Shown piece by piece: positions 38,401 to 46,534 of a DNA stretch of 64,000 nucleotides. The number at the start of each line of letters is the position of its first letter. Positions within the stretch are counted from its first letter, which is position 1. The notes under the pieces are model-generated. The model did no database searches. It worked only from the letters and a program-made list of their open reading frames with translations, and was not told the origin of the DNA. This DNA comes from Bifidobacterium phasiani (GTDB lineage Bacteria; Actinomycetota; Actinomycetes; Actinomycetales; Bifidobacteriaceae), in the NCBI RefSeq assembly GCF_019331775.1, contig NZ_JAHBBD010000001.1, positions 62,001-126,000 of the forward strand, given 5' to 3'. The position numbers and the translations under genes were made by a program.

Positions 38401-38952
38401 CTGGCGGGCCCGGACGTATTGCCGCCACCGCCGAACTTCAGGGTATGGCCCTTATTAATTCCATTGCTCTGATTGGTTCCGTTGTTCGCCGGGTTCTCGG
38501 CCGTGCCGTCGACCCAGTAGTCGAACAGGTTGATCGTCGTGCCGCGCGGCGTCACGCCCTGCACGGTATGCTCGTCAAGCGCCTGCGTGGCGACGCCCGT
38601 GTCGTCGGACTGCAGCGCGGGCTGAGAGCCGGAGTCACCGTCCTCGGACGGCTCGCCGGATTGTCCGTTTGTGGTCGTCCCGCCGTCCGTGGTTTCGGGG
38701 GCATCGCCGTTCTGCGGGTCGGCGTCGGCCTGGCCGTCGTCGATGGTCGCGTCGTCCGCCCCGTCGTCATCATCGTCGTCGCCGATGGTCTGTGTGGTTT
38801 GGGTCTGGGTGGTGTCTGTGGCGTCGGCTGGCTCGTCGTCCGCCGCGAGGGCCGTGCCGGCGGCCACGGAGGTGCAGAGCATCGCCAACGCGGCCACGAC
38901 GGCTATGAGCCTAAAGCGGTTACCCCCCCCCCCGGGTCGTTTTTTGCTTCAT
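35460..38952 (-). CDS. Large pilus adhesin, G-tract phase-variable, currently out of frame
   Basis: The ATG at 38952 (SD GGAAGGGA) gives MKQKTTRGGG and then stops at TAA because the tract holds 11 Gs. With 10 Gs the frame continues as NRFRLIAVVAALAMLCTSVA, completing a signal peptide, and runs uninterrupted to 35460 (1163 aa). The mature part has a low-complexity Thr/Asp region (to about 130), a fibro-slime-type domain with YNFSGDDDVWVFVDG (about 300-470), Cna-B domains (E-box YVLVETKAPDNY), an isopeptide-linkage domain (SFSIAKTLDGRKWEDTDTFS), and a sorting signal LPLTGG plus helix and KRV tail. It is probably the tip adhesin of a pilus with the next gene. The first in-frame start after the tract lies inside the signal peptide. 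Confidence 0.85.
38923..38933. repeat. Homopolymer tract C11 (G11 on the coding strand)
   Basis: Eleven consecutive C on the plus strand, seven codons into the large pilin gene. It sets the reading frame: 10 or 13 Gs in frame, 11 out of frame. Assembly of such tracts is often mixed. Confidence 0.95.
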
Positions 38953-39246
38953 GTCTGTCCCTTCCTGTTCGGTTGGTCGCCCCGGTTGTCGTGGGCCTCT
39001 TCTCCTTGAACACCTTCAGGTCGCCAAGATACCCCTTGTCATCCCCCCTTACCCCCGTTTTGTCTCACGTCGAACCCCCTGTTCGGATTGTTCCGGTGTT
39101 TCGGGAGTAGGGGTTTGCGTGTCCGACTCGCCACCACTTTCCGCGTGTCCGTTCGTCGTGTCCGATATCGGTGCGGTGCGGGGTGGTGTGTTCGGATCGT
39201 CGTGTGTCGCGGCGGTCCTGGTTTCGTGTTCGAAGGAGCGTGTGTC
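38953..39246. other. Divergent control region of the pilus genes
   Basis: About 290 bp without a gene between the large pilin gene (minus) and a small membrane protein (plus). It holds the pilin Shine-Dalgarno and presumably both promoters, but no consensus -35/-10 pair stands out. Confidence 0.4.
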
Positions 39247-39501
39247 ATGGGTGTGGTCCCGTCGTTGGTCGTGGCGGTCCTGGTGGTGGGCGCGGCATGT
39301 TTCGCGTATCGGATGCTGGCGTATCTGGTGGTCTCGGAGCGGAGCGTGGTGTTCGGCCGTGGGTTGAAGCGTCGTGTGCTGGCGTTGAGCGGTCGGCAGC
39401 GGCGTATGGCGGCGTTGTGGATGGCGTTGGGCGTGTTGGCGTGTCTGGTGGTGTTGGTCGTGTTCGCGTTAGTGTTAGCGTCGGGTGGTTATCCGGTGTG
39501 A
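39247..39501 (+). CDS. Small membrane protein of a conjugation-module remnant
   Basis: 84 aa with an N-terminal helix (VVPSLVVAVLVVGAACFAYR), a basic loop (GRGLKRRVLALSGRQRRMA) and a C-terminal helix (LGVLACLVVLVVFALVL). AAGGAG 8 nt before the ATG supports translation. It lies just upstream of the ATPase remnant in the same direction, so it was probably part of the same transfer cluster. Function unknown. Confidence 0.55.
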   Translation: MGVVPSLVVAVLVVGAACFAYRMLAYLVVSERSVVFGRGLKRRVLALSGRQRRMAALWMALGVLACLVVLVVFALVLASGGYPV

Positions 39502-39535
39502 TCCGGCCGGCCGGGCGTCGTCGTTCGATCTGGGG

Positions 39536-40240
39536 ATGACCAGGAGTCCGGATGTGCTGATCAGCGGGTTGCGCGGTCTGGGCAAGTCGTTCCTGGCGAA
39601 GGTGATGGCGGTGCGGGAGATCGAGTACGGGCGCCATGTGATCGTGCAATCGGATCGTCAGGGCGAGTGGGCGCGTGTGGCCGGGCATGTGGGCGAGCAG
39701 GTGGTCGCCCCAGGGCGTGGCAGGGTGATCAATCCGTTCAAGCCTCCGGGGCATCGGGTGGCCGGGGGCGAGCAGGCGTCGTGGGCGTCGGAGGTGATGG
39801 CCGCGCGCAGGAAGGCGATCACGACGATCGCGGAGGCGTTGTCGCCGGATGGCCGGCCCGTGTTGGACAAGGACATGGGCACGATCGTGGACGCGGTGGT
39901 CGCCTCGTTCGGCGCGGGGCCGATGACGTTGACGGCGTTGGTGGACCGGCTCGCGGATTGGGAATGGGTCGGCGGGCATCATCGGGAGTTCCGCGGGTTC
40001 GAGTTCCAGGAGTCGCTGCTGGCGCGTCGTTTGGCGGCCGCGATCCCGCTTCGGGTTCGTGTTCGGCGCGTTGGCGTTCCTGGCGTCGGGCGGGAGCGTG
40101 GCATGGCGGGCGTGCTGGCGTTGCCGGTGTGGCTGCTCGCGTTGGCGGGGGTGGCCGGCGTGTGGGTGTTCTGGGACGCGTACCGGGATTCCGACGAGCG
40201 GATCATCGCCCCGCCCGAGGAAAAGGACGGGGAAAACAAG
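39536..40240 (+). pseudogene. Remnant of a conjugation ATPase and following membrane gene
   Basis: From ATG 39536: Walker A LISGLRGLGKSFLAKVM, then YGRHVIVQSDRQGEWARVAG and DMGTIVDAVVASFG, resembling VirB4/TraC-like ATPases of actinobacterial integrative elements but only about 170 residues long and lacking the rest. Near 40046 the frame breaks; a different frame continues RFGFVFGALAFLASGGSVAW, then another break leads to GVLALPVWLLALAGVAGVWV and a PEEKDGENKR tail, which looks like a small PrgI/TraE-type membrane protein. Deletion plus frameshifts make it non-functional. It abuts the tRNA-Leu 3' end, as expected for the remains of a tRNA-targeting element. Confidence 0.6.
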
Positions 40241-40295
40241 AGGCGCGGGGGCTCCGCCCGTCCCCGGACGATCGTCGCTCCCGCGCCTTGGATGG

Positions 40296-40312
40296 TGCCC
40301 CCGGTGGGACTC
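40296..40312. repeat. tRNA-proximal attachment-site sequence
   Basis: TGCCCCCGGTGGGACTC, the 3' end of tRNA-Leu on the minus strand, repeated with one C fewer at 29921-29936. It would be the target site of the island's lost integrase. Confidence 0.6.
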
Positions 40313-40369
40313 GAACCCACACTGCGCAGATTTTGAGGCTGCTTCCTCTACCAATTGGGATACAGGGGC
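40296..40369 (-). tRNA. tRNA with CAA anticodon (Leu), short variable loop
   Basis: 74 nt read on the minus strand: acceptor GCCCCTG/CGGGGGC (one T-G pair), T-arm GTGGG-TTCGAGT-CCCAC, anticodon loop CTCAAAA (anticodon CAA), discriminator A. The D-stem is weak and the anticodon stem ends in a C-T mismatch. The variable loop is only 5 nt, whereas bacterial tRNA-Leu normally has a long variable arm. The anticodon says leucine; the architecture is unusual. Confidence 0.75.
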
Positions 40370-41275
40370 CAACTGTGCGACGTAGGGAAATATATCACAC
40401 GACACGCCCCAGCGCCATCGTTCCGTTGGCCCGCGACGGGATCGTCGCACCCTGACGGAGCGACGAATGCCAAGCTGACCGGCCTCGGTGCCGGCCGCTT
40501 CGTCCTCGACGCCGCCGACGAGATGTGCGCCGCATTGGACATCTGACGATGCGCAAACGGAATACACCAAGGCGTCCAAGCGGGACGCGAAGCGATCCAA
40601 GCGCCGCCACGCCGACCTCGCCGAGCTCAAGGAGGTCATCCGCCTGGCGTTCGAAGACACGCGGGAGTCCAAGGAGACGCCGCGCCGACGGCATCGGACG
40701 CACATGCCGACCGGCGATCTGGACGGCGTGTTGGAATGCCACGTCGGCAACGCCGGTAACTGGCTGGCGATCCGAATGCTCGGCGTTGGCATCGCCATGT
40801 TGGCACCGTCGCCCGCCATCCGTCGCCCGCCGGCGCCATCGCCGCAGCGAATCCACGACGCACCTCAGCGGACACGGCAACGGGCCCGCCGCCATGGCAC
40901 GGAAACGACCACGCTCATTCCATGCCGCCATGACGAACCCGTCGCCGGAACCGGCGACCGTCCCGCCGGGCGACGGCCGCCGCCCTCCCTTACCTCAGCC
41001 GCTCATCGTACCGCGCACGCCGCGGCCATCATCCCCCGCCCCGACCCCAATCGGCCACGACGCCGACCGCCCGGAACGCGCGGCTCCGGGACGGCGTATG
41101 CCGCGGGTTCACGGCATAGGCGGCCACAGGCCGGGCGGGCCCGGTGCCCCCGTCGTATTTCCGGTGCGAGTAAGGCGCGTGGGATGCTGGGGGCGTTGAC
41201 GTTTCGTCATCCGGCGGCCCGGAGCCGTCCACGGCGCAGGCCCGCCGGCATCACCACAGAAGAGAACGAGGCAGT
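40370..41275. other. About 900 bp with no supported gene
   Basis: Open frames exist on both strands but look like GC-driven shadows. Short protein-like pieces, such as LTGLGAGRFVLDAADEMCAA (ending at 40546) and EYTKASKRDAKRSKRRHADL (near 40560), suggest a decayed gene. The last part, before 41276, probably contains the promoter of the surface-protein gene. Confidence 0.45.
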
Positions 41276-43930
41276 ATGTTCACAAGAAAACCTTGCCGTG
41301 ACGGAGCATCCGCGAGGCCCGCGCGCCCCGCGGCCCTGGCGTGGTGCGCGGCGCTCCTCGCCGCCATGGTCTGCGTCGGGCCGTTCACCGCGTACGCCGC
41401 CGACGCCACGGCCACGGGCGGCACCGATACGCTGCAGGCCGCGATCGACACGGCGAACGACGGCGACACCGTCACGCTGGCCGACGACATCACCCTGACC
41501 CGGCAGGTGACCGTATCCAAAGGCGTCACGATCGATCTGAACGGCCACGCCATGCGCTTCACCCCGAACGAGAACGACGCCACCGTGGCCGGAGGCGAGA
41601 GCGACGCCACGCCGACCGCGCTGGTCGTCACGGCCACGCAGCCGGTGACCGTGCGCAACGGCACGATGCTCGGCGCCGGCGGCGGCCGCTGGAACGGCAG
41701 GGACACGACCGGCAACGGGGCGTCGCGCGCCCTGTACGCCGCGCAGGGCTCGGACCTGAGCGTCCAGGGCGTGACCTTCGGACAGTTCGGCGTGGCGAAG
41801 GTCTCCAGGCGCGGCGGCGGCGCGGCGATCAAGGCGTGGAAGGCCACGCTCTCGGTCAAGGACAGCGTGTTCGGCGGCGAGGACGCCGCCATGACGAACA
41901 CGTCGGCGTCGGGCGGCGCGGGCATCTACGCGTACGCGTCGCAGATGACGGTGCAGGGCTCGCGCTTCGAGCGCACCTACTCGGCGTACGGGACCCCGCA
42001 GACCGGCATCCCCTACGCCGGCGGCGCCATCGTGGCGGAGGACGACCTCGCCAACCCCAGCCCCTACTCGTTCAAGGAGGCGATGAAGGGGTCGGGCGCC
42101 ACCCTCGAGGTCAGCGATTCCGTGTTCCGGGACAACTACAGCGCCGACGGCGGCGGCGCGCTGCTCGCCTGGGCGATCACCAAGGTGCGGGTGGACGGCA
42201 ACGAGTTCACCGGGAACCATGCGTTCGTCCGCTCGGGCGTCGCGTCGCGGGGCGGGGCGCTGCGGCTGGTGTTCGGAGACGAGTCGACCGTGGAGGACAA
42301 CACCTTCGACTCGAACGTCTCCGAATCCGACGGCGGCGCGTTCTTCGTCAGCACCGCGGCGAGCTCCGCGGTCGTCCGCGGCAACAGGTTCACCGGCAAC
42401 AGCGCCACGGCCGTGCCCCGCAACGGCGGCGCGGTGTACGCCGAGGTGAACGAGGACACGACCCTCGAGCTGGCCGGCAACGTCTTCACCGGCAACTCCG
42501 CCTACCGGGGCGGCGCGGTGACGCTCTCGCAGACCGCGCCCGGCACCGCCGTGCTGGACGGCAACACGATGGACGGCAACACCGCGATATCCCGCGGCGG
42601 CGCGCTCAGCAGCAGGTCCTGGACGACCGCGGCGACGATCCAGATCAAGAGCGGCACGTTCACCGACAACAAGGCGGGCGATTTCGGCGGGGCCATCGAC
42701 TACACGGGCGTCACCTCGCCCACGCTGGAGCTGTGGAACGCGCTGATCACCGGCAACACCGCGGTGCGCGGCGGCGGCGTGTGGGCGTGCCCGAGCTCGC
42801 AGACCGAGATGTACGCCACGTTCGGCGGCGCGATCTACGGCAACACCGCCACGGGCGTCATCCCCTCTCCCGGGGCGGTGAACGTCAGGATGCTGGACGG
42901 CAGCACGCAGCGCGTCGACGTCCCCACGCTGCAGGCCTCGGGCGACGACATCCAGTACGAGAACGCCGACGACACCGACGACGTCCTGATGAAGTACGGC
43001 CAGCAGGACGGCAGCACCGTGGAGAAGGATTCCGGATACCACGCGCAGTCGAAGGCGACGGTTCTCGAGCGCAGCCTCGGCGGCGCGGCCGCGACCTGGT
43101 ACCGGGACGTCGCGGGCGCCCGGTACTCCGACGGGGACGAGCCGATCGACGCCTCGGACTACCGCGACGCCAGGAGGTCCTTCGGCCTGCACGCCGAGCT
43201 CGACGACATCGGCAAGCGGCTCGCCGCGTCCGAGGCATCCCTCGTGTTCACCGGCAACTCCGCCGCGCGCGGCGGCGCCATCGCGACCAACACCACCGTG
43301 CTGTTCGGCCTGCCGACCGGGGAGGACACGACGCTGAACATCGCCAAGACCTGGGGCGACGACGTGGAACAGCACCCCGCGTCCGTCTCCGTGGACCTGT
43401 ACCGCGTGGACGAGCAGGGCGGCGAGACGCTGCTCCAGAAGGACCTGGCCATCGACGAGGAACACGGCTGGACGCTGAGCGTCGAGCATCTGCCGTCGGC
43501 CTACCTGGACGCCGACGGCGGCCGGCACCGCTACACCTACCGGGTCGACGAGCACGAGCCCGGCTACGTCGCCTCCTACGAGACCTCGAGCGAGGACGAC
43601 GGCGCGCGGACCGTCCAGACCATCACGATTACCAACCACCCCGACCCGAACGCGCCGGACCCCGGCACCCCGGGCGACCCCGGTCAGACCGGCCAGCCCG
43701 GCGCCCCGGAACAGCCCACGAAGCCCGCTGACGCGGCCTCGAACGCGGGATCCGGCCAGCAGGGCACGAAGCGCCTCGCCGCAAGCGGCTCCGCGTCCGC
43801 GGGCATGGCGCTGGCCGCGGTCCTGTGTCTCGCCGGCGCGGTCGCCGTGTCGGCCGTCTCCGCGGCGACGACGCGCCGACGCCGGTCATCGCTCCCCGGT
43901 CCGGCCCGGCATGGACGCTTGACGCGCTGA
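41276..43930 (+). CDS. Beta-helix surface protein with LAASG anchor
   Basis: 884 aa. Signal peptide to about residue 42 (ALAWCAALLAAMVCVGPFTA, YAA). Residues 50-640 are a parallel beta-helix with recurring GGA turns (DGGGALLA, RGGALRL, DGGAFFV, NGGAVYA, RGGAVTL, FGGAI), as in polymorphic outer-surface and polysaccharide-binding proteins. A Cna-B domain follows (about 685-785: LNIAKTWGDD to TITITNHPD), then a Pro/Gly-rich spacer and the C-terminal anchor: LAASG, hydrophobic helix, RRRR. The motif is a variant of LAxTG, the class E sortase signal. Probably an adhesin or sugar-binding surface protein; no catalytic site was identified. It lies just outside the tRNA-Leu island. Confidence 0.8.
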   Translation: MFTRKPCRDGASARPARPAALAWCAALLAAMVCVGPFTAYAADATATGGTDTLQAAIDTANDGDTVTLADDITLTRQVTVSKGVTIDLNGHAMRFTPNENDATVAGGESDATPTALVVTATQPVTVRNGTMLGAGGGRWNGRDTTGNGASRALYAAQGSDLSVQGVTFGQFGVAKVSRRGGGAAIKAWKATLSVKDSVFGGEDAAMTNTSASGGAGIYAYASQMTVQGSRFERTYSAYGTPQTGIPYAGGAIVAEDDLANPSPYSFKEAMKGSGATLEVSDSVFRDNYSADGGGALLAWAITKVRVDGNEFTGNHAFVRSGVASRGGALRLVFGDESTVEDNTFDSNVSESDGGAFFVSTAASSAVVRGNRFTGNSATAVPRNGGAVYAEVNEDTTLELAGNVFTGNSAYRGGAVTLSQTAPGTAVLDGNTMDGNTAISRGGALSSRSWTTAATIQIKSGTFTDNKAGDFGGAIDYTGVTSPTLELWNALITGNTAVRGGGVWACPSSQTEMYATFGGAIYGNTATGVIPSPGAVNVRMLDGSTQRVDVPTLQASGDDIQYENADDTDDVLMKYGQQDGSTVEKDSGYHAQSKATVLERSLGGAAATWYRDVAGARYSDGDEPIDASDYRDARRSFGLHAELDDIGKRLAASEASLVFTGNSAARGGAIATNTTVLFGLPTGEDTTLNIAKTWGDDVEQHPASVSVDLYRVDEQGGETLLQKDLAIDEEHGWTLSVEHLPSAYLDADGGRHRYTYRVDEHEPGYVASYETSSEDDGARTVQTITITNHPDPNAPDPGTPGDPGQTGQPGAPEQPTKPADAASNAGSGQQGTKRLAASGSASAGMALAAVLCLAGAVAVSAVSAATTRRRRSSLPGPARHGRLTR

Positions 43931-43955
43931 CGGACCGATGACGAATCGATGACGA

Positions 43956-43993
43956 ACGAGTGGGGCGGGCACCGCGGTGTCCGCCCCACTCGT
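43956..43993 (+). terminator. Hairpin after the surface-protein gene
   Basis: Stem ACGAGTGGGGCGG/CCGCCCCACTCGT with a short loop, 26 nt past the stop. Confidence 0.65.
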
Positions 43994-44213
43994 ATATCGC
44001 GGCATGCGGAATGCCGCCGCCCCGCCGGCGACGTCGGCCGCGACGCCCCGCCCGCTCCCTGGGTCGTCCCTTCCCCGGCCACCCCTGGTCGCACCGCTCC
44101 CCCGATGCCCGTCGGGGCCGGCACCCGATGTTCTCGACCGGCGATTACCCGGTTTCCGGCCGTTGCAAGCCTAGAATGGGTCGTGATCACCAGGTTGTGC
44201 CAAGGAGGGCATC

Positions 44214-44819
44214 ATGAGCACCGATAACTACCGCACCTTCGATCCGTGGCGTCCGGCGCCGGTACGCGAGGGCGCACGCAAGCAGATCGTCGAAAGCCAC
44301 TATTTCAACGTCGATCGCGTGTCGTTCGAATCGCCCGGCATCGGCCAGTTCGAACGCTATGTGCTTCAGGAGAACAACGGCGACACCGTGGGCGTGCTCG
44401 CCGTGACCGACGAGGGCACGATCCCCTTCGTCGAGCAGTATCGCGTGCCCACCCACCGCTGGACGCTGGAGATCCCCGCCGGGCACGCCAACTCGCACTC
44501 CGAGCGCCCACTGGACGTCGCCAAGCGCAAGCTCAGGGAGGAGGCCGGCTTCGAGGCGGGCCGCATGGCCCAGTTCTGCCGGTTTGTCAACACGCCGAGC
44601 TTCTCCAACCAGCACACCGCGTTGTTCTACGCCACCGGCCTGACCCCGACGGTGCGCGAGCCCATGGGCCCCGAGACGCCGCGACCCCGAGTGCGGTTCT
44701 ACACGCTCGACGACGCCTACCAGATGGTCATCAACGGCACGATCATCGACGCGAAGTCCGTGATCGCCGTGCTGCAGGCCCGCTGCGGCATCAAGGCCGT
44801 CGAGGACGACCAGGCGTAG
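44214..44819 (+). CDS. NUDIX hydrolase, ADP-ribose pyrophosphatase-like
   Basis: 201 aa. The NUDIX box lies at about residues 90-108: ERPLDVAKRKLREEAGF. The consensus R-E is R-K here, so one acidic residue is replaced, while the E-E pair is kept. The flanking strands (VGVLAVTDEGTIPFVEQYRV and TLEIPAGHA) fit ADP-ribose pyrophosphatases. SD AAGGAGGGC precedes the ATG. A substituted box residue may lower activity or change metal use. It is convergent with pyk and separated by a hairpin. Confidence 0.8.
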   Translation: MSTDNYRTFDPWRPAPVREGARKQIVESHYFNVDRVSFESPGIGQFERYVLQENNGDTVGVLAVTDEGTIPFVEQYRVPTHRWTLEIPAGHANSHSERPLDVAKRKLREEAGFEAGRMAQFCRFVNTPSFSNQHTALFYATGLTPTVREPMGPETPRPRVRFYTLDDAYQMVINGTIIDAKSVIAVLQARCGIKAVEDDQA

Positions 44820-44840
44820 CGGGCGGCGCCGCATACGGAT

Positions 44841-44886
44841 ATGGCAGTGGCCGGACCTCCCTGATCGGAGATCCGGCCACTGCCAT
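44841..44886. terminator. Bidirectional terminator between the NUDIX gene and pyk
   Basis: ATGGCAGTGGCCGGA pairs perfectly with TCCGGCCACTGCCAT (15 bp) around a 16-nt loop, between convergent genes. Confidence 0.7.
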
Positions 44887-44926
44887 GTCATCGCTCCAGG
44901 CGACGGGGCCTGGACGAAGGGGCGAA

Positions 44927-46369
44927 TCAGTCGCCGACGCCGACGGTGTGCACGTAGATCGTGTCAGTGCTGCCCGGCTTGTGGTCGCCCTGCGCGGAGC
45001 TGAGCACGACGATCTTGTCGCCGTCCACGACCTTGCCGGCGTCCTTGAGGACCTTGTCGGTGAAGGCCATGAGCTCCTTGCGGCTCTTGTCGTGGTAGTC
45101 CTCGTCGAGCAGGAACGCCTCGGTGCCCCAGCTCAGAGCCAGCCAGTGGTAGGTGTGCTCGTTGTTGGTCAGGCCGTAGATCGGGGTGGCCGGGCGCTCG
45201 CGGGAGACGCGGTGCACGGTGGAGCCGGTCTGGGTGTAGGCGACGATGGCCTTGGCGTTGAGCTTGTCGGCCAGGTCGACGGCGGCCGAGGAGACGGCGC
45301 CGGTGCTCGACATGTCGAGGTTCTTCAGCTGCGGGATGCGGTCGTAGCCGTGCTCGGTGGCGTAGCCCGAGATGCGGCTCATCGTGTTGACGGACTCGAC
45401 AGGGTACTCGCCGACGGCGGTCTCGTTCGAGGTCATCGTGGCGTCGGCGCCGTCGAGCACGGCGTTGGCGCAGTCGGAGGCCTCGGCGCGGCTCGGCACC
45501 GGGGAGTGGACCATGGAGCCGAGCACCTCGGTGGCGACGATGACCGGCTTGGCGTACTGGCGGGCGACCTCGATGCAGCGCTTGGTGATCAGCGGGACCT
45601 CCTCGAACGGCATCTCCACGGCCATGTCGCCGCGGGCGACCATGATGCCGTCGAACGCCTTGACGATCTCCTCGAGGTTCTCCACGGCCTGCGGCTTCTC
45701 GATCTTGGCGACGACCGGGATGCGGCGGCCCTCCTCGTCCATGATCTCATGGGCGCGGTCGATGTCCGAGGCGAAGCGCACGAAGGACATGGCGATGATG
45801 TCGGCACCGGTCTGGATGGCCCAACGCAGATCGGACTCGTCCTTCTCGGTCAGCGCGGGCAGGCTCACGGCCACGCCCGGCAGGTTGATGCCCTTGTGGC
45901 TGGAGACCGGGCCGGCCACGATGACCTTGGTGTACACGTTGTTGCCCTCGACCTTGGTGACCTCGAGACGCACCTTGCCGTCGTCGATGAGGATCGGATC
46001 GCCGGGGTGGCAGTCGGCCGGCAGGCCCTTGAACGTGGTGGAGGTGATGTGCTCGTCGCCCTCGATGTCGTCGGTGGTGATGACGAACTCCTGGCCCGGG
46101 GTCAGCTGGACCTTGTCCTCGCCGTCGGCGTTCTTCTTGAACCAGCCGCAGCGGATCTTCGGACCCTGCAGATCGACGAGGACCGCGACGTTGCGGCCGG
46201 TCGCCTTGCCCGCCTCGCGAACGTTGTTGTACACGCGGAGGTGGTCCTCCGGGGTGCCGTGCGAACGGTTCAGACGGGCCACGTCCATACCGGCCTCGAC
46301 GATCTTGGTCAGGTTCTCGAGGGACTCGGTAGCGGGACCGATGGTATCTACAATCTTGGCTCTACGCAT
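44927..46369 (-). CDS. pyk: Pyruvate kinase
   Basis: 480 aa. It converts phosphoenolpyruvate and ADP to pyruvate and ATP. Motifs: RRAKIVDTIGPATES at the start, ARLNRSHGTPEDH near residue 33, the metal-binding signature VAKIEKPQAVENLEEI near 215, MVARGDMAVEMP near 240 and MTSNETAVGEYP near 320. The ATG at 46369 matches the family start, with AGGCAGG upstream; a longer frame to 46426 is unlikely. Single gene, convergent with the NUDIX gene. Confidence 0.97.
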   Translation of the reverse strand: MRRAKIVDTIGPATESLENLTKIVEAGMDVARLNRSHGTPEDHLRVYNNVREAGKATGRNVAVLVDLQGPKIRCGWFKKNADGEDKVQLTPGQEFVITTDDIEGDEHITSTTFKGLPADCHPGDPILIDDGKVRLEVTKVEGNNVYTKVIVAGPVSSHKGINLPGVAVSLPALTEKDESDLRWAIQTGADIIAMSFVRFASDIDRAHEIMDEEGRRIPVVAKIEKPQAVENLEEIVKAFDGIMVARGDMAVEMPFEEVPLITKRCIEVARQYAKPVIVATEVLGSMVHSPVPSRAEASDCANAVLDGADATMTSNETAVGEYPVESVNTMSRISGYATEHGYDRIPQLKNLDMSSTGAVSSAAVDLADKLNAKAIVAYTQTGSTVHRVSRERPATPIYGLTNNEHTYHWLALSWGTEAFLLDEDYHDKSRKELMAFTDKVLKDAGKVVDGDKIVVLSSAQGDHKPGSTDTIYVHTVGVGD

Positions 46370-46497
46370 GTATGGTGCCTGCCTATTCCTTGTTGACTTG
46401 TTCGGATCTTGCGACCCAGTTGCCACTGGATAGTCTACTAGTAAATCCTTGGCGGAGCGAGTTTTTGGGCAGGTGTGTTGTTAGCGCTCACAATACC

Positions 46498-46528
46498 GGG
46501 CGCGGCGCACGCCGGACGCGCCGCGCCC
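46498..46528 (-). terminator. Hairpin after terC
   Basis: GGGCGCGGCGC/GCGCCGCGCCC stem, just past the terC stop on the minus strand. Confidence 0.5.
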
Positions 46529-46534
46529 GCGACG

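Larger units (their letters stand above)
29921..40312. mobile_element. Mosaic genomic island at tRNA-Leu
   Basis: About 10.4 kb between a partial duplicate of the tRNA-Leu 3' end and the tRNA itself. Contents: a broken gene, a low-GC block, a toxin-antitoxin pair, an HTH protein, two pilin genes with a slippery G tract, and remnants of a conjugation ATPase module beside the tRNA. No integrase remains, so the element appears immobile. Core genes (ANTAR/polA) resume on the left. The repeat and the content are seen; the history is inferred. Confidence 0.6.

Noticed and set aside
35460..38897. Start of the large pilin gene at the first in-frame codon after the G tract (38897)
   Set aside because: It would remove the N-terminal part of the signal peptide and has no ribosome binding site. 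The G-tract model with the ATG at 38952 explains the sequence better.
40488..41498. 336-codon open frame on the plus strand
   Set aside because: Composition changes along its length, it overlaps the start of the real surface-protein gene, and it has no ribosome binding site. Listed only as possible gene decay.
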